Positions 8,165-17,348 of a stretch of DNA of 51,981 nucleotides are shown here, piece after piece (the stretch's first letter is position 1; every line of letters begins with the position of its first letter). A model generated the notes under the pieces. It worked only from the letters and a program-made list of their open reading frames with translations. It had not been told where the DNA came from and did not search any database. The DNA lies in contig JAKSTJ010000013.1 of assembly GCA_024402635.1 (NCBI GenBank), forward strand, positions 1-51,981, in the 5' to 3' direction. Both the position numbers and the translations under genes were made by a program. Source of the stretch: Treponema sp. (lineage in GTDB: Bacteria > Spirochaetota > Spirochaetia > Treponematales > Treponemataceae).

Positions 8165-9766
8165 TTACTTCACTATCACTTTATACATAGGATCCTGATC
8201 TGGTATTAATTGTAAAATATGTTTTTCGCAATCTAATACTTCAGAAGGATCGTGTGTTACGTGAAGAAGGGTAGTTGTTCCTGCTTCTGCAATTAAACTT
8301 ATAAGATTAAGAATCATTTCACGGTTTTGTTCATCTAAGCCGTGGCATGGTTCGTCTAAAATTAAAATTTTTGGGCATTTTACTGCCGAGCGCAAAATTA
8401 AAACTGCCCGCTGTTCACCGTAACTTAAATTACCAAAAGATTCATTTTCACGGCCTTCAAATCCACCAAGTTTTAACCATTTTTTTGCGCCTGCAATTTC
8501 AACATCGGTTGCTGCACCGTAAAGACCAATTGAATCTCTAAAACCACTGACAATTACATTTAACAGGGAAGTGCCGCCAAGCATTCTGTATTCAACATGC
8601 ATTCTGTACGAAACAATTCCAAGTTGTTTTTTAATGTCCCAGATTGTTTCGCCGCTGCCACGTCTGTTTCCAAAAAGTCTTACATCGTTGCTAAAAACCT
8701 GCATATTGTCGCCAGTAATTAATTCCAGAAATGTGGTTTTTCCAGAACCATTTGGTCCCTGAATTAACCAGTGTTCACCTTTGTTTAATTTCCAGCTTAA
8801 ATTTCGTAAAACTTTATGATCGTCCCAGCCAACATTTACATTGTTCATTTCTACAAGAGTTTCGTTTTGAATTGTATCTTGATTTTGCAAAACAAAGGTT
8901 TCTTTTACAGTTTCGTTTAATTCAACCGAAAGTTCTTCTTTTAAGTTTTTAGAAGTTTCCTGTTGTGCTTTATTTCTTTCTTCTCGTAATGATTCGTATT
9001 CTTTTCTGCTTCCAATAAATGAAACCTGTTTTTCTCTAAATTCGATTACATTTGTAATTGAATCAGGAATTTCATGCCAGCGTTCCATTCCTAAAATAAT
9101 TTGTGTTGAACTTTCTGGAGATTTTATTTGATTTTCTGCAATTGTATTAAAAAAATTCAAAAGAATTCCACGACTGTTTACATCAAGTCCTGCAAATGGA
9201 TCTGAAAGAATAATTAATTTTTTTCCGGAAATTAAAGCTCGTGCAAGTAAAGTTCTGCGGATTTCTCCAGTGGACATATATTTTAAGCCCCGGTCCAGAA
9301 TTTTTTGAATTCCGCAAAGTTCAATTTCTTTATAATTTTCGATTGTTTTTGAAAGTTCCAGAACTTTTGGATTTTTCTTTGGATTTTCTACCAGACCTTC
9401 TGCAATAAAAATACGTCCGGTTCTACCAATATCAACACCGCCTTCTACATAATCACTTTCGTCGTTTTCCCGTTCTTCCTGAATTAATTTTGCAGCTCTT
9501 TCCAATGAAACAATTTCTACAGAATTTCCAAAAGTTGAAGAATACATTGGAACTTCCTGAATATTATTCTGATTGATTTCGTTTGGAATAAATTTAAGTC
9601 CTGAATAACCTGCTAATGCATTTATAAAATCAGCTTTTCCGCCGCCATTTGGTCCAATTACAAGCCATGCCTGATTCTGCTGAAAATTCCAGTTGATTTG
9701 TGAAATTACAGTTTCACGACTGTTTTCTATACGACAATTATTTATTGTGATTAAGTTAGAATTCAT
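8165..9766 (-). CDS. modF: ModF/PhrA-like twin ABC ATPase
   Basis: The 533-residue soluble protein carries two ABC ATPase domains and no membrane segment. It resembles E. coli ModF strongly in the second half (FGNRRGSGETIWDIKK, then a VEYR...NVIVSGF...SIGLY pattern). The C-terminal domain is intact: Walker A GPNGSGKTT at 337-345, LSYGE at 447-451, Walker B ILILDEP at 467-473, H-loop His near 505. The N-terminal domain is altered: Walker A reads GPNGGGKAD (Ala45 where Ser/Thr binds Mg), and Walker B reads LIILSDP instead of LDEP. ModF is linked to molybdate genes in other bacteria, but none is here. There is no good ribosome-binding site before the start at 9766. Confidence 0.85.
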   Translation of the reverse strand: MNSNLITINNCRIENSRETVISQINWNFQQNQAWLVIGPNGGGKADFINALAGYSGLKFIPNEINQNNIQEVPMYSSTFGNSVEIVSLERAAKLIQEERENDESDYVEGGVDIGRTGRIFIAEGLVENPKKNPKVLELSKTIENYKEIELCGIQKILDRGLKYMSTGEIRRTLLARALISGKKLIILSDPFAGLDVNSRGILLNFFNTIAENQIKSPESSTQIILGMERWHEIPDSITNVIEFREKQVSFIGSRKEYESLREERNKAQQETSKNLKEELSVELNETVKETFVLQNQDTIQNETLVEMNNVNVGWDDHKVLRNLSWKLNKGEHWLIQGPNGSGKTTFLELITGDNMQVFSNDVRLFGNRRGSGETIWDIKKQLGIVSYRMHVEYRMLGGTSLLNVIVSGFRDSIGLYGAATDVEIAGAKKWLKLGGFEGRENESFGNLSYGEQRAVLILRSAVKCPKILILDEPCHGLDEQNREMILNLISLIAEAGTTTLLHVTHDPSEVLDCEKHILQLIPDQDPMYKVIVK

Positions 9767-10083
9767 AGATATTGTTTTAGCACAAAATTAATAATTTTGA
9801 AAGAAAGATTTCAACTCGGGTTTATCTGGATTTAGATAATAAACCGCAGATGCACGCAGATAAACGCAGATAGAAAGGGATAATGAATCGCAGATGTATA
9901 CAGATAAACGTAGAAATAACTGTAATGATTTGAGGTTTTTAATTAAGATTAATAAAAAAATAAAATCATCTGCGTGCATCCGCGTTTATCTGCGGTTAAA
10001 TATTTTATTGGAATGATTTTTAGAAAATTGCTTTTTTATATAATTTACATATCAATAAAAAAGTATTAATATTTAAATCCGTT
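9767..10083. repeat. Gene-free gap holding an inverted-repeat element (about 9818-9999)
   Basis: I see no gene in these 317 bases. Two direct, diverged copies of a CGCAGAT...CAGATAAACG unit (about 9845-9871 and 9889-9912) are followed by an inverted copy at about 9967-9998. The first and the inverted copies share CGCAGAT, ACGCAGAT and AAACGC blocks in swapped order. A 63-codon ORF on the minus strand only reads through this repeat and is not supported as a gene. A small TTTATCT/AGATAA hairpin lies at about 9820-9840. This looks like a small dispersed repeat that could fold into a long hairpin. No clear promoter for the gene at 10084 was found. Confidence 0.7.
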
Positions 10084-11565
10084 ATGAAAGAAGGATTTGA
10101 CAACGAAAAATATCTGAAGATTCAGTCAGAACACATTAGAGAAAGAATTTCAAAATTTGGCGATAAGCTTTATCTTGAATTTGGTGGAAAATTATTTGAT
10201 GACTATCATGCATCAAGAGTTTTACCTGGTTTTAAGCCGGACAGCAAATTGCAGATGTTAATGCAGCTTGCAGATATGGCTGAAATTGTTATTGTAATCA
10301 GTGCGGTTGATATTGAAAAAAATAAAATTCGCGGTGATTTGGGTATTACTTATGATAAAGATGTTCTTCGTTTAAGAGACGAATTTCAAAATCGCGGATT
10401 AATGGTTGGTAGTGTTGTAATTACTCATTATACTGGTCAGGAAGCAGCAAAGATTTTTAGAAATAAGCTTAAAAAAATGAATATTAAAGCTTATTATCAT
10501 TACACAATTCCAGGTTATCCTTCAAATGTTCCATTAATTGCCAGTGATGAAGGTTTTGGTAAAAATGATTATATTGAAACAACTCGTCCTTTGGTTGTAA
10601 TTACAGCTCCAGGTCCTGGTTCTGGAAAAATGGCAACTTGTTTGAGTCAGCTTTATCATGAAAATAAACGTGGAGTTAAAGCTGGTTATGCAAAATTCGA
10701 AACTTTCCCAATCTGGAATATTCCTCTTAAACATCCTGTAAATCTTGCTTATGAAGCAGCAACTGCAGATTTAAATGATGTAAATATGATTGACCCATGG
10801 CATCTGGAAGCTTATGGAAAAACAACTGTAAATTACAATCGTGATATTGAAATTTTCCCGGTTTTGGATGCAATTTTCAAAGGAATTTACGGTTCAAATC
10901 CATATAAATCACCAACTGATATGGGTGTAAATATGGCTGGTCTTTGTATTTATGATGATGATGCATGTAAAGAAGCAAGTCGTCAGGAAATTATCCGCCG
11001 TTATTATGCAACTTTGAATAATTTTGTTGAAGGAAATGCTTCTGAAGACGAAATTAAAACTATTGAATTAATTATGCAGCAGGAAAATATTTCTACTGAT
11101 AATAGAAAAGTTACTGTTGCTGCAAAAGAAAGAGCCGCAAAAGCTAAAACTATTTGTGCTGCAATTGAACTTCCTGATGGAACAATTATTACTTCTCAAA
11201 CATCAGATTTACTTGGAACAAGTGCCGCATTAATCTTAAATGCTACAAAATATCTTGCAGGAATCGACCATAAAATTAAGCTTATTCCAAAAGAAATGAT
11301 TGAACCAATTCAGAAAATGAAGGTTGAATTCTTAAGCGGAAACAATCCTCGTCTTCATACCGATGAAGTTCTGGTTGCTTTGGCTATGCTTTCAAAAAAT
11401 GATGAAAACTGTAAAAAAGCATTGGAGCAGCTTCCAAAATTTAAGGGTTGTCAGGTTCATACAACAGTTATGCTTAGCGAAGTTGATAGAAAAATTTTCA
11501 AAAAGCTTGGTGTTGATTTAACTTGCGAACCAGTCAGCAAAAAACAGAAATCATTAATCGGATAG
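10084..11565 (+). CDS. DUF1846 family protein
   Basis: The 493-residue protein matches the DUF1846 family at full length. It opens with GFDNEKYLKIQSEHIRERI and continues with LYLEFGGKLFDDYHASRVLPGF. A P-loop-like segment, APGPGSGKMATC, sits at about residues 174-185, and a conserved DMGVNMAG lies near 280. The family is cytoplasmic and widespread in Firmicutes and some anaerobes; to my knowledge its biochemical role is not settled, so none is given. It is followed after 6 bases by the GtrA-like gene and then by the TIGR02757 gene, which suggests one transcript. No clear ribosome-binding site precedes the start. Confidence 0.9.
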   Translation: MKEGFDNEKYLKIQSEHIRERISKFGDKLYLEFGGKLFDDYHASRVLPGFKPDSKLQMLMQLADMAEIVIVISAVDIEKNKIRGDLGITYDKDVLRLRDEFQNRGLMVGSVVITHYTGQEAAKIFRNKLKKMNIKAYYHYTIPGYPSNVPLIASDEGFGKNDYIETTRPLVVITAPGPGSGKMATCLSQLYHENKRGVKAGYAKFETFPIWNIPLKHPVNLAYEAATADLNDVNMIDPWHLEAYGKTTVNYNRDIEIFPVLDAIFKGIYGSNPYKSPTDMGVNMAGLCIYDDDACKEASRQEIIRRYYATLNNFVEGNASEDEIKTIELIMQQENISTDNRKVTVAAKERAAKAKTICAAIELPDGTIITSQTSDLLGTSAALILNATKYLAGIDHKIKLIPKEMIEPIQKMKVEFLSGNNPRLHTDEVLVALAMLSKNDENCKKALEQLPKFKGCQVHTTVMLSEVDRKIFKKLGVDLTCEPVSKKQKSLIG

Positions 11566-11571
11566 GTATTA

Positions 11572-12006
11572 ATGGAAACAAGTAAAAAGAAAGAACTTTT
11601 TAGAATGATATTTTTCACTCTATTTTCAATTTCAGCTGGTCTGGTTGAAATTGGAGTTTTTTCTTTACTTGAATTATTTACAAATCTTAAATACTGGCCC
11701 TGTTATTTAATTGCGTTAATTTTCTCTGTTTTATGGAATTTTACTTTAAATAGAAATATTACTTTTAAATCTGCAAATAATATTCCAATTGCAATGTTAA
11801 AAGTAGGTTTGTTTTATTTAATTTTTACACCTCTTTCTACTATTTTGGGAAATTATCTTGCAGAAGATTTGTTGTGGAATGATTTTTTAGTTACAGCAAT
11901 TAATATGATTGCAAATTTCGTTCTTGAATATTTATACGACAGATTTTTTGTTTTTAGAAATTCTATTGATACAAGAAAAAAACCTGAAAATAATTCTCAG
12001 GATTAA
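11572..12006 (+). CDS. GtrA-like small membrane protein
   Basis: This 144-residue protein has four predicted membrane helices (about 10-30, 40-60, 75-95 and 100-120). It shows the GtrA/DPMS-associated family landmarks: WNFTLNRNITFK after helix 2 and LEYLYDRFFVFRN at the end. GtrA proteins are thought to help move polyprenyl-linked sugars across the inner membrane during cell-surface glycosylation. No glycosyltransferase gene is next to it, so its partner is elsewhere or it has another role. Its stop nearly touches the next gene, whose AGGA ribosome-binding site lies inside this gene's end. Confidence 0.85.
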   Translation: METSKKKELFRMIFFTLFSISAGLVEIGVFSLLELFTNLKYWPCYLIALIFSVLWNFTLNRNITFKSANNIPIAMLKVGLFYLIFTPLSTILGNYLAEDLLWNDFLVTAINMIANFVLEYLYDRFFVFRNSIDTRKKPENNSQD

Positions 12007-12008
12007 AA

Positions 12009-12758
12009 ATGAATATTGAAAAAGCTTATCTTGTTTCTCTTGCAGATAAATACGAAATTCCTGCTTTTTGTAATGAAGATCCAAGTCAATTTTTAAGATG
12101 GTACAAAAGGGACAGAGTTTGTGATATTGAATGTGCCTCTTTTATTGCGGCAATGCTGGCTTTTGGAAACAGAAAACAATTTATTCCTAAAATAAAAATT
12201 ATTCTTGAAACTGCAGATAAAACCTGTGGCTGTATTTCTTCATGGTTAAAACATTCCTGTCCAGATTTTCCAAAAGGAAAAGAAAAGTTCTATCGTTTTT
12301 ATTCTTATGATGATATGCATTGTCTTTTTTCTGAAATGGCACAAATTCTGGAATCTTATAATTCTATGGGCGATTTTTTTAAGAAAAAATGGCAGGAAAA
12401 CAAAGAAGATTTGCTTCTGGATTCAATAATTTCACAAGCTTTTCCTGAATCTTCCATTGTTCCAAAAGGTAAAAATTCTGCCAACAAAAGAATTCATATG
12501 TTTTTAAGATGGATGGTTCGGCAAAATTCTTCTGTGGATTTAGGAATCTGGAACTGGTATTCTCAAGAAAAACTGTTAATTCCTTTAGATGTTCATGTTA
12601 TGCAGGAAGGAATTAAACTGGGACTTTTACCGAAAAATGCGGGCGCTACAAAAAAAACTGCAATTAAACTTACAAATGAAATGAATGAAGTATTTCCTGG
12701 GGACCCTTCCAGAGGAGATTTTGCACTTTTTGGTCTTGGCGTAGATACAGAAAAATAA
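12009..12758 (+). CDS. TIGR02757 (DUF2400) family protein
   Basis: The 249-residue protein matches the TIGR02757/DUF2400 family. The best evidence is the block RIHMFLRWMVRQNSSVDLG, followed by IPLDVHVMQEGIKLGLL and the C-terminal FALFGLGV. The family resembles helix-hairpin-helix DNA glycosylases in fold, but the function is not established. It starts 3 bases after the GtrA-like gene, probably by translational coupling. The family often ends in a short Cys-rich tail, which I do not see here because the protein stops at GVDTEK. Confidence 0.85.
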   Translation: MNIEKAYLVSLADKYEIPAFCNEDPSQFLRWYKRDRVCDIECASFIAAMLAFGNRKQFIPKIKIILETADKTCGCISSWLKHSCPDFPKGKEKFYRFYSYDDMHCLFSEMAQILESYNSMGDFFKKKWQENKEDLLLDSIISQAFPESSIVPKGKNSANKRIHMFLRWMVRQNSSVDLGIWNWYSQEKLLIPLDVHVMQEGIKLGLLPKNAGATKKTAIKLTNEMNEVFPGDPSRGDFALFGLGVDTEK

Positions 12759-12774
12759 TTCTGATTTTCATTGT

Positions 12775-12803
12775 TTGCATTTCAATTAAAAATTCATTAT
12801 AGT
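12775..12803 (+). promoter_or_regulatory. Sigma-70 promoter of coaX
   Basis: TTGCAT (12775-12780), a 17-base spacer and TATAGT (12798-12803). The leader of about 105 bases holds a GGTA-TTCG-TACC tetraloop hairpin (about 12843-12854) and an AAGGAGG ribosome-binding site (12894-12900). I do not recognise a known riboswitch. Confidence 0.65.
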
Positions 12804-12913
12804 CATTCATAGAAACAGATACCCGTTGGGATTTGATTTCGTGGTATTCGTACCGTTATAAAAGCTTTTCTAAAAAGACTTGATCCTAAAAAAAAGGAGG
12901 ACAGGTACTCATC

Positions 12914-13681
12914 GTGATTTTAACAATCGATGTTGGTAACACATCCACGTCTTGTGGACTATTCGACGGAAATAAGATTGTTTTTTCATTTAGACGTGAA
13001 ACAAACATTCATTCCAGTTCGGATGAGATTGGTATTTTCTTCAGAGATGTTTTACGTGAAAACGGATTTGACTGGAAGGAAATATCGAGAGTCGGTATTT
13101 GCAGTGTAGTTCCATCTGTAAATTATTCCCTTTCAAGAGCCTGTACTAAGTATTTGAATCAGGAGCCGCTTTTTATTCAGGCGGGAATTAAAACTGGTTT
13201 AAAACTTAAGTATGCAAATCCAAAAGAAATTGGTGCTGATTTAATTGCAGCGGCAATGGGCGGAATTAATCTTTTCCCAGATAAAGACATGATTATTGTT
13301 GATATGGGAACTGCTACAACTCTTGAACTGGTTTCTAAAAACAAGGAATTTCTTGGTGGTTCAATTTTACCTGGAATGAAAATTTCTATTGATGCGCTTG
13401 CATCTGGAACTGCAAAACTTCCTTCTGTAGAAATTGCAAAACCTGCAGGAATTTATGGTTCTAATACAACTGAAGCAATTCAGGTTGGTTTGTATTATGG
13501 AACAGCTGGTTCAATTAAAGAAATCTGCTATAAGTATCAGAAAAATGTTTTTAATAATGAAAAACCATTTATCTTAGGTACTGGCGGTTTCTCCAGAGTA
13601 TTTGCCGATTACAATCTTTTTGATCAGATTGTACCAGAACTCGTGCATTACGGAATAAAATGCGCAATCGATCTTAACTAA
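12914..13681 (+). CDS. coaX: Type III pantothenate kinase
   Basis: The 255-residue enzyme phosphorylates pantothenate with ATP, the first step of coenzyme A synthesis. It has the actin-like fold motifs of the type III family: DVGNTSTSCGLF at the start, GADLIAAAMGG near 113 and DMGTATTLELV near 131. Type III enzymes are not feedback-inhibited by CoA and need a monovalent cation. The start is GTG at 12914, 13 bases after a perfect AAGGAGG. It precedes a membrane ECF S-component by 29 bases, which points to a pantothenate salvage unit. Confidence 0.95.
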   Translation: MILTIDVGNTSTSCGLFDGNKIVFSFRRETNIHSSSDEIGIFFRDVLRENGFDWKEISRVGICSVVPSVNYSLSRACTKYLNQEPLFIQAGIKTGLKLKYANPKEIGADLIAAAMGGINLFPDKDMIIVDMGTATTLELVSKNKEFLGGSILPGMKISIDALASGTAKLPSVEIAKPAGIYGSNTTEAIQVGLYYGTAGSIKEICYKYQKNVFNNEKPFILGTGGFSRVFADYNLFDQIVPELVHYGIKCAIDLN

Positions 13682-13710
13682 ATTACATTTAACTTATAGG
13701 AAAAATAAAA

Positions 13711-14319
13711 ATGAAAAATAATTCTCTCTCTTTAGTAAAAAAATTGGTTTTAACAGCTGCATTAAGTGCATTAACTATTATTTTAGGAACAACTCCATTA
13801 GGAATGATTCCGCTTGGAGCTGCTTCATTAACAATTCTTCACATTCCAGTAATTATTGCTACTTGTCTTGTTGGCTTGTGGTCTGGTGTTTTTGTAGGTT
13901 CAACTTTTGGTATTTTATCATTGATTCTTGCTGCAACACGTCCAACTGGTGCTCTTGATCCATTATTCGTAAACCCTCTTGTTTCTGTTTTGCCACGTAT
14001 TCTTTTTGCTGTTGTTGCATGGGGACTTTGGAAATTATTAAATATGATTCCAAAATTACCTCGTGTAGTTGCTTCTGGTGTTACAGCTTTTGCTTCTACA
14101 ATAGCACATACATTAATGGTAATAGGTTGTCTTTATATATTCCAGGGTGGAGCTGTTAAAGTTGCAATGGGTGGTACAGGATACTGGGTACTTATTGGTA
14201 GTCTTCTTCCTCAAGCTTCAATGGAAGCTGCAGCTGCAACAATTATTACTGTGGTAGTATTCCTTGGAATTTTTGTTTCAACAAAGAGAAAATCAAAAAT
14301 TTCAAATATTGAAGACTAA
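13711..14319 (+). CDS. ECF transporter S-component, probably for pantothenate
   Basis: This 202-residue protein has about six membrane helices and the PF12822-type S-component pattern LGMIPLGAASLTILHIPVII near residues 30-49, followed by a GSTFGILSLI helix and NPLVSVLPRIL near 88. S-components bind a vitamin and work with a shared EcfAA'T module, which is not in this window. Pantothenate is inferred only because coaX lies directly upstream, as in PanT loci. Folate or another vitamin cannot be excluded. The ribosome-binding site is AGGAAA. Confidence 0.75.
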   Translation: MKNNSLSLVKKLVLTAALSALTIILGTTPLGMIPLGAASLTILHIPVIIATCLVGLWSGVFVGSTFGILSLILAATRPTGALDPLFVNPLVSVLPRILFAVVAWGLWKLLNMIPKLPRVVASGVTAFASTIAHTLMVIGCLYIFQGGAVKVAMGGTGYWVLIGSLLPQASMEAAAATIITVVVFLGIFVSTKRKSKISNIED

Positions 14320-14347
14320 AAAATAATTGTTATTGCTTACAAAATAT

Positions 14348-14376
14348 TTTAATAACCAGAAAAATTATTGTATAAT
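14348..14376 (+). promoter_or_regulatory. Promoter of trkA with predicted leaderless start
   Basis: TTTAAT (14348-14353), a 17-base spacer and a perfect TATAAT (14371-14376). The start codon begins exactly 6 bases after the -10 box and there is no ribosome-binding site, so transcription should start at or within a base of the ATG. Confidence 0.6.
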
Positions 14377-14382
14377 TAACCT

Positions 14383-15828
14383 ATGAAAATCGTAATTGTA
14401 GGAGCCGGATTTACTGGTATTCAGCTGGCAAAACTTTTAATTAATGAAAAAAATCAGGTTGTCCTTATTGATAACAATGAGGAAATCTTACGCCATGCAG
14501 AAAATCTGTTGGATTGTACAGTAATGTGTGCAGATGGTAATAATATTGACACTCTTGAAGATGCAGGAATTGCCAAGGCCGATGCTTTAGTTTGTCTTAC
14601 ACCATCTGATGAAGTTAATATGATAACCTGTTCTTTAGTAGATGCAGTTTATCCTGATATTATTAAAATTGCTCGTGTAAGAAATTATTCATATTATGTT
14701 AATACTGCTGAAGCTGAACGAAAACATTCCGAAAGTTTCAGCGGTAAACATCGTCCGTTGTATGGAATTGATTATATGATTCATCCGGACGTAGAAGCTG
14801 CAGAAGCAATTTATCAGGCAGTTGAAAATGGTGCTTTAGGAAATATCCTGACTTTTGATGATTCTGATCTGGAACTTGCTTCAATAATTGTTGGTGCAGG
14901 CAGCGAATTTGATGGTTTATGTCTAAAAGAAGTTCGTTCAAAAACTGATTTTCCATTTCTTGTTGCTTATGTTGAACAGAATGGCGTTTCTTCTCTTCCC
15001 TCTGGAAATACAATTATTTCTGCAGGAAATACACTTGGTGTTCTTGTTTCAAAATCTGACTTTCACAAATTATCGGAACTTTGCGGATTCGTCCAGAAAG
15101 AAATTAAAAAGATTGTATTAATTGGTGCGGGACGAATCGGTACAATTGTTTCTGAAAAAATCTTAAGTAATAGAAAATCTAAAAAATTCAGAACAATCTG
15201 GACTAAAATTAAAGAAAAACAAACTCAGGATTATGTAATTATTGATTCTGATCCAGATCGTTCTCAAGTTGCTTCAGAAGCTTTTCCACAGGCTAAAGTT
15301 TTATGTGGTGATGCATCTGATGAAAACTTTCTTAATGAAGAAGGGATTACCGGTTTCGATCTTGCAATCTGTGCAACTCACAATCATGAATTGAACATGG
15401 TTTTAGCCGCTTATCTTGAATCTCTTGGTGTAAAACAATCAATCAGTCTTGTAACAAGTGCACCATTTGCAGGAATTGCAGAAAAACTTGGCGTTGATGT
15501 TTCAGTTCCTTTAAGAGACTCTGTAGTTGATTCTATTATGAGTCATTTACGAGGAAAAGCTGTAAAAGAAATTCACACTGTTACATCCGGTGAACTGGAA
15601 ATTGTAGAATGTGAAATTACTGCAAAATCAAAAATTTCTGGAAAGGAATTAAAAGAAATTTCGGATCCTGGAAATTATCTTGTAATGCTTCACAGAAAAT
15701 CTGGAATTGAAGAATATTCAATTGCTGCAGGTAATACACAAATTATTCCTGGTGATCATGTGGTTTTAATTACTAAATCTGAAAACAGTAAAAAATTATT
15801 ATCATACTTTGCTGGAACAATTAATTAG
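14383..15828 (+). CDS. trkA: Trk potassium uptake regulatory protein TrkA
   Basis: The 481-residue cytoplasmic protein has the duplicated TrkA layout: an RCK N domain with the NAD-binding GAGFTGIQLAK at residues 7-17, an RCK C domain, a second N domain with GAGRIG near 248, and a second C domain. It gates the membrane channel TrkH according to NAD(H) or ATP/ADP state. TrkH follows 8 bases later, in the usual pair. The second N domain carries an insert of about 15 residues (NRKSKKFRTIWTKIKEKQTQ) between the first strand region and VIIDSD. Confidence 0.95.
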   Translation: MKIVIVGAGFTGIQLAKLLINEKNQVVLIDNNEEILRHAENLLDCTVMCADGNNIDTLEDAGIAKADALVCLTPSDEVNMITCSLVDAVYPDIIKIARVRNYSYYVNTAEAERKHSESFSGKHRPLYGIDYMIHPDVEAAEAIYQAVENGALGNILTFDDSDLELASIIVGAGSEFDGLCLKEVRSKTDFPFLVAYVEQNGVSSLPSGNTIISAGNTLGVLVSKSDFHKLSELCGFVQKEIKKIVLIGAGRIGTIVSEKILSNRKSKKFRTIWTKIKEKQTQDYVIIDSDPDRSQVASEAFPQAKVLCGDASDENFLNEEGITGFDLAICATHNHELNMVLAAYLESLGVKQSISLVTSAPFAGIAEKLGVDVSVPLRDSVVDSIMSHLRGKAVKEIHTVTSGELEIVECEITAKSKISGKELKEISDPGNYLVMLHRKSGIEEYSIAAGNTQIIPGDHVVLITKSENSKKLLSYFAGTIN

Positions 15829-15836
15829 AGGTTCTG

Positions 15837-17282
15837 ATGTTTTTTGTAAATTGTCTTAAAATTATTTCTATCCTCTGTAGTATTGTTGGCGGAACTTTTT
15901 TAATTCCTCTAGGTGTTGCAATTTATTATGATGAACCTTCTACTTATCTGCCACTTATAATTCCTATGGCTGTAACACTTGTTGTTATGCTGGCAGTTAA
16001 TATTCCAACAAGAAAAACAAAGGTTAAATTAAGCATTAGACAGACTTTTGCTATTGTTGCTCTTTCCTGGATTGCAATCAGTATTTTAGGTTCTTTTCCA
16101 CTGTATTTCAGCGGTGCATATCCTTCATATACAGATGCATTTTTTGAAAGTGTTAGTGGTTTTACTACAACTGGATGTACAGTTTGTCCTTCTGTAGAAG
16201 ATTTACCACATTCAATTAATATGCTTCGTTGTTTAACTCACTGGCTTGGTGGTATGGGAGTTGTAACATTAACTGTTGCAATGCTTCCTCTGCTGGGAGT
16301 TGGTGGTTTTCAATTAATTAAAGCAGAAACAACTGGTCCTGAAAAAGGTAAAGTTACTGCAAGAATTACTACAACTGCAAAAGTATTATGGCTTATTTAT
16401 ACAGGATTTACTCTTGTAGAAACAGCACTTCTTTTTTGGGCTGGAATGTCTTTTGATGATGCTTTGGCTCATTCTTTTTCAACTTTAGGAACCGGCGGAT
16501 TTTCTTCAAAAAATGCCAGCATTGGTGGTTTTAATTCTCCTGCAATTGATATTATCATTTCTGTTTTCATGTTGATTGCCGGAATAAACTTTAGTCTTTA
16601 TTACTATTTGATTACCCGAAAATTTAACGATATTTTTTCAAACTCAGAATTTAAATCTTACATAGCTATTGTAGTTATCTGTACAATTGCAATTACATTG
16701 TGCGTTATTCCGGTTTATGAAAATATTGGTACAGGTTTAAGATATTCCTTTTTCCAGGTTCTTGCCATTATTACTACAACTGGATTTGGTACTGCCGATT
16801 ATATTTTGTGGCCTTCAACAGCTCAATTCTTCCTGTTTATTTTATTCTTTATAGGAGGATGTTCAGGTTCAACTGGTGGTGGATTTAAAGTTGTAAGATG
16901 GGTTGTTTTATGGAAACAATTTAAAAATGAAGTAAAACGTATTTTACATCCTCATGGAGTATTTACTGTAAGATTAAATAATAAAGTTGGTAGAAAAGAC
17001 ATTGTATTTAGTGTTGCAGCTTTTTTAACTGCATATTTCCTGTTGATTGCAGTTACTACTTTTGTAGGTTGTATTGGAAAACTGGATATTACAACAGCAT
17101 TTACAGGTGCAGTTTCAATGGTTGGAAATGTTGGACCTGCTTTTGGAAGTTTAGGTCCTTCTGAAAATTATGCTGCATTAAGTGGTTTTGTAAAATATTG
17201 GTATTGTTTTGCAATGATAGCAGGACGTCTTGAGCTTTATACAATGATACTATTCTTTACTCCTGCATTCTGGAAAAAATAG
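15837..17282 (+). CDS. trkH: Trk potassium uptake channel TrkH
   Basis: The 481-residue membrane protein contains the four pore-loop repeats of the TrkH/KtrB superfamily: SGFTTTGCTV near 102, TLGTGGFSS near 216, ITTTGFGTAD near 311 and SMVGNVGPAFGSLGP near 425. Together these form a K+-selective filter. The conserved SGSTGGGFKVVRW after the third loop is also present. It imports potassium together with TrkA. The AGAGG ribosome-binding site overlaps the trkA stop, so the two are cotranscribed and probably coupled. Confidence 0.95.
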   Translation: MFFVNCLKIISILCSIVGGTFLIPLGVAIYYDEPSTYLPLIIPMAVTLVVMLAVNIPTRKTKVKLSIRQTFAIVALSWIAISILGSFPLYFSGAYPSYTDAFFESVSGFTTTGCTVCPSVEDLPHSINMLRCLTHWLGGMGVVTLTVAMLPLLGVGGFQLIKAETTGPEKGKVTARITTTAKVLWLIYTGFTLVETALLFWAGMSFDDALAHSFSTLGTGGFSSKNASIGGFNSPAIDIIISVFMLIAGINFSLYYYLITRKFNDIFSNSEFKSYIAIVVICTIAITLCVIPVYENIGTGLRYSFFQVLAIITTTGFGTADYILWPSTAQFFLFILFFIGGCSGSTGGGFKVVRWVVLWKQFKNEVKRILHPHGVFTVRLNNKVGRKDIVFSVAAFLTAYFLLIAVTTFVGCIGKLDITTAFTGAVSMVGNVGPAFGSLGPSENYAALSGFVKYWYCFAMIAGRLELYTMILFFTPAFWKK

Positions 17283-17312
17283 TATAAAAATAAATGGTTT
17301 ACTATTTTTAAC

Positions 17313-17341
17313 TTTAATTTTTTGTTGATATAGAATAAAAT
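17313..17341 (+). promoter_or_regulatory. Probable promoter of the GHKL-HDOD gene, leaderless type
   Basis: TTTAAT (17313-17318), a 17-base spacer and TAAAAT (17336-17341), with the ATG 7 bases further on. No ribosome-binding site is visible. The -35 hexamer is the same as that proposed for trkA. Confidence 0.45.
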
Positions 17342-17348
17342 AATAGTA

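Noticed and set aside
9788..9979. 63-codon minus-strand ORF in the gap before the DUF1846 gene
   Set aside because: It runs through the inverted-repeat element, has no ribosome-binding site, and its peptide (VYLRASAVYYL) is what this repeat gives in any genome.
12804..12913. Possible riboswitch before coaX
   Set aside because: There is a small UUCG-type hairpin, but no conserved core of a riboswitch I know.
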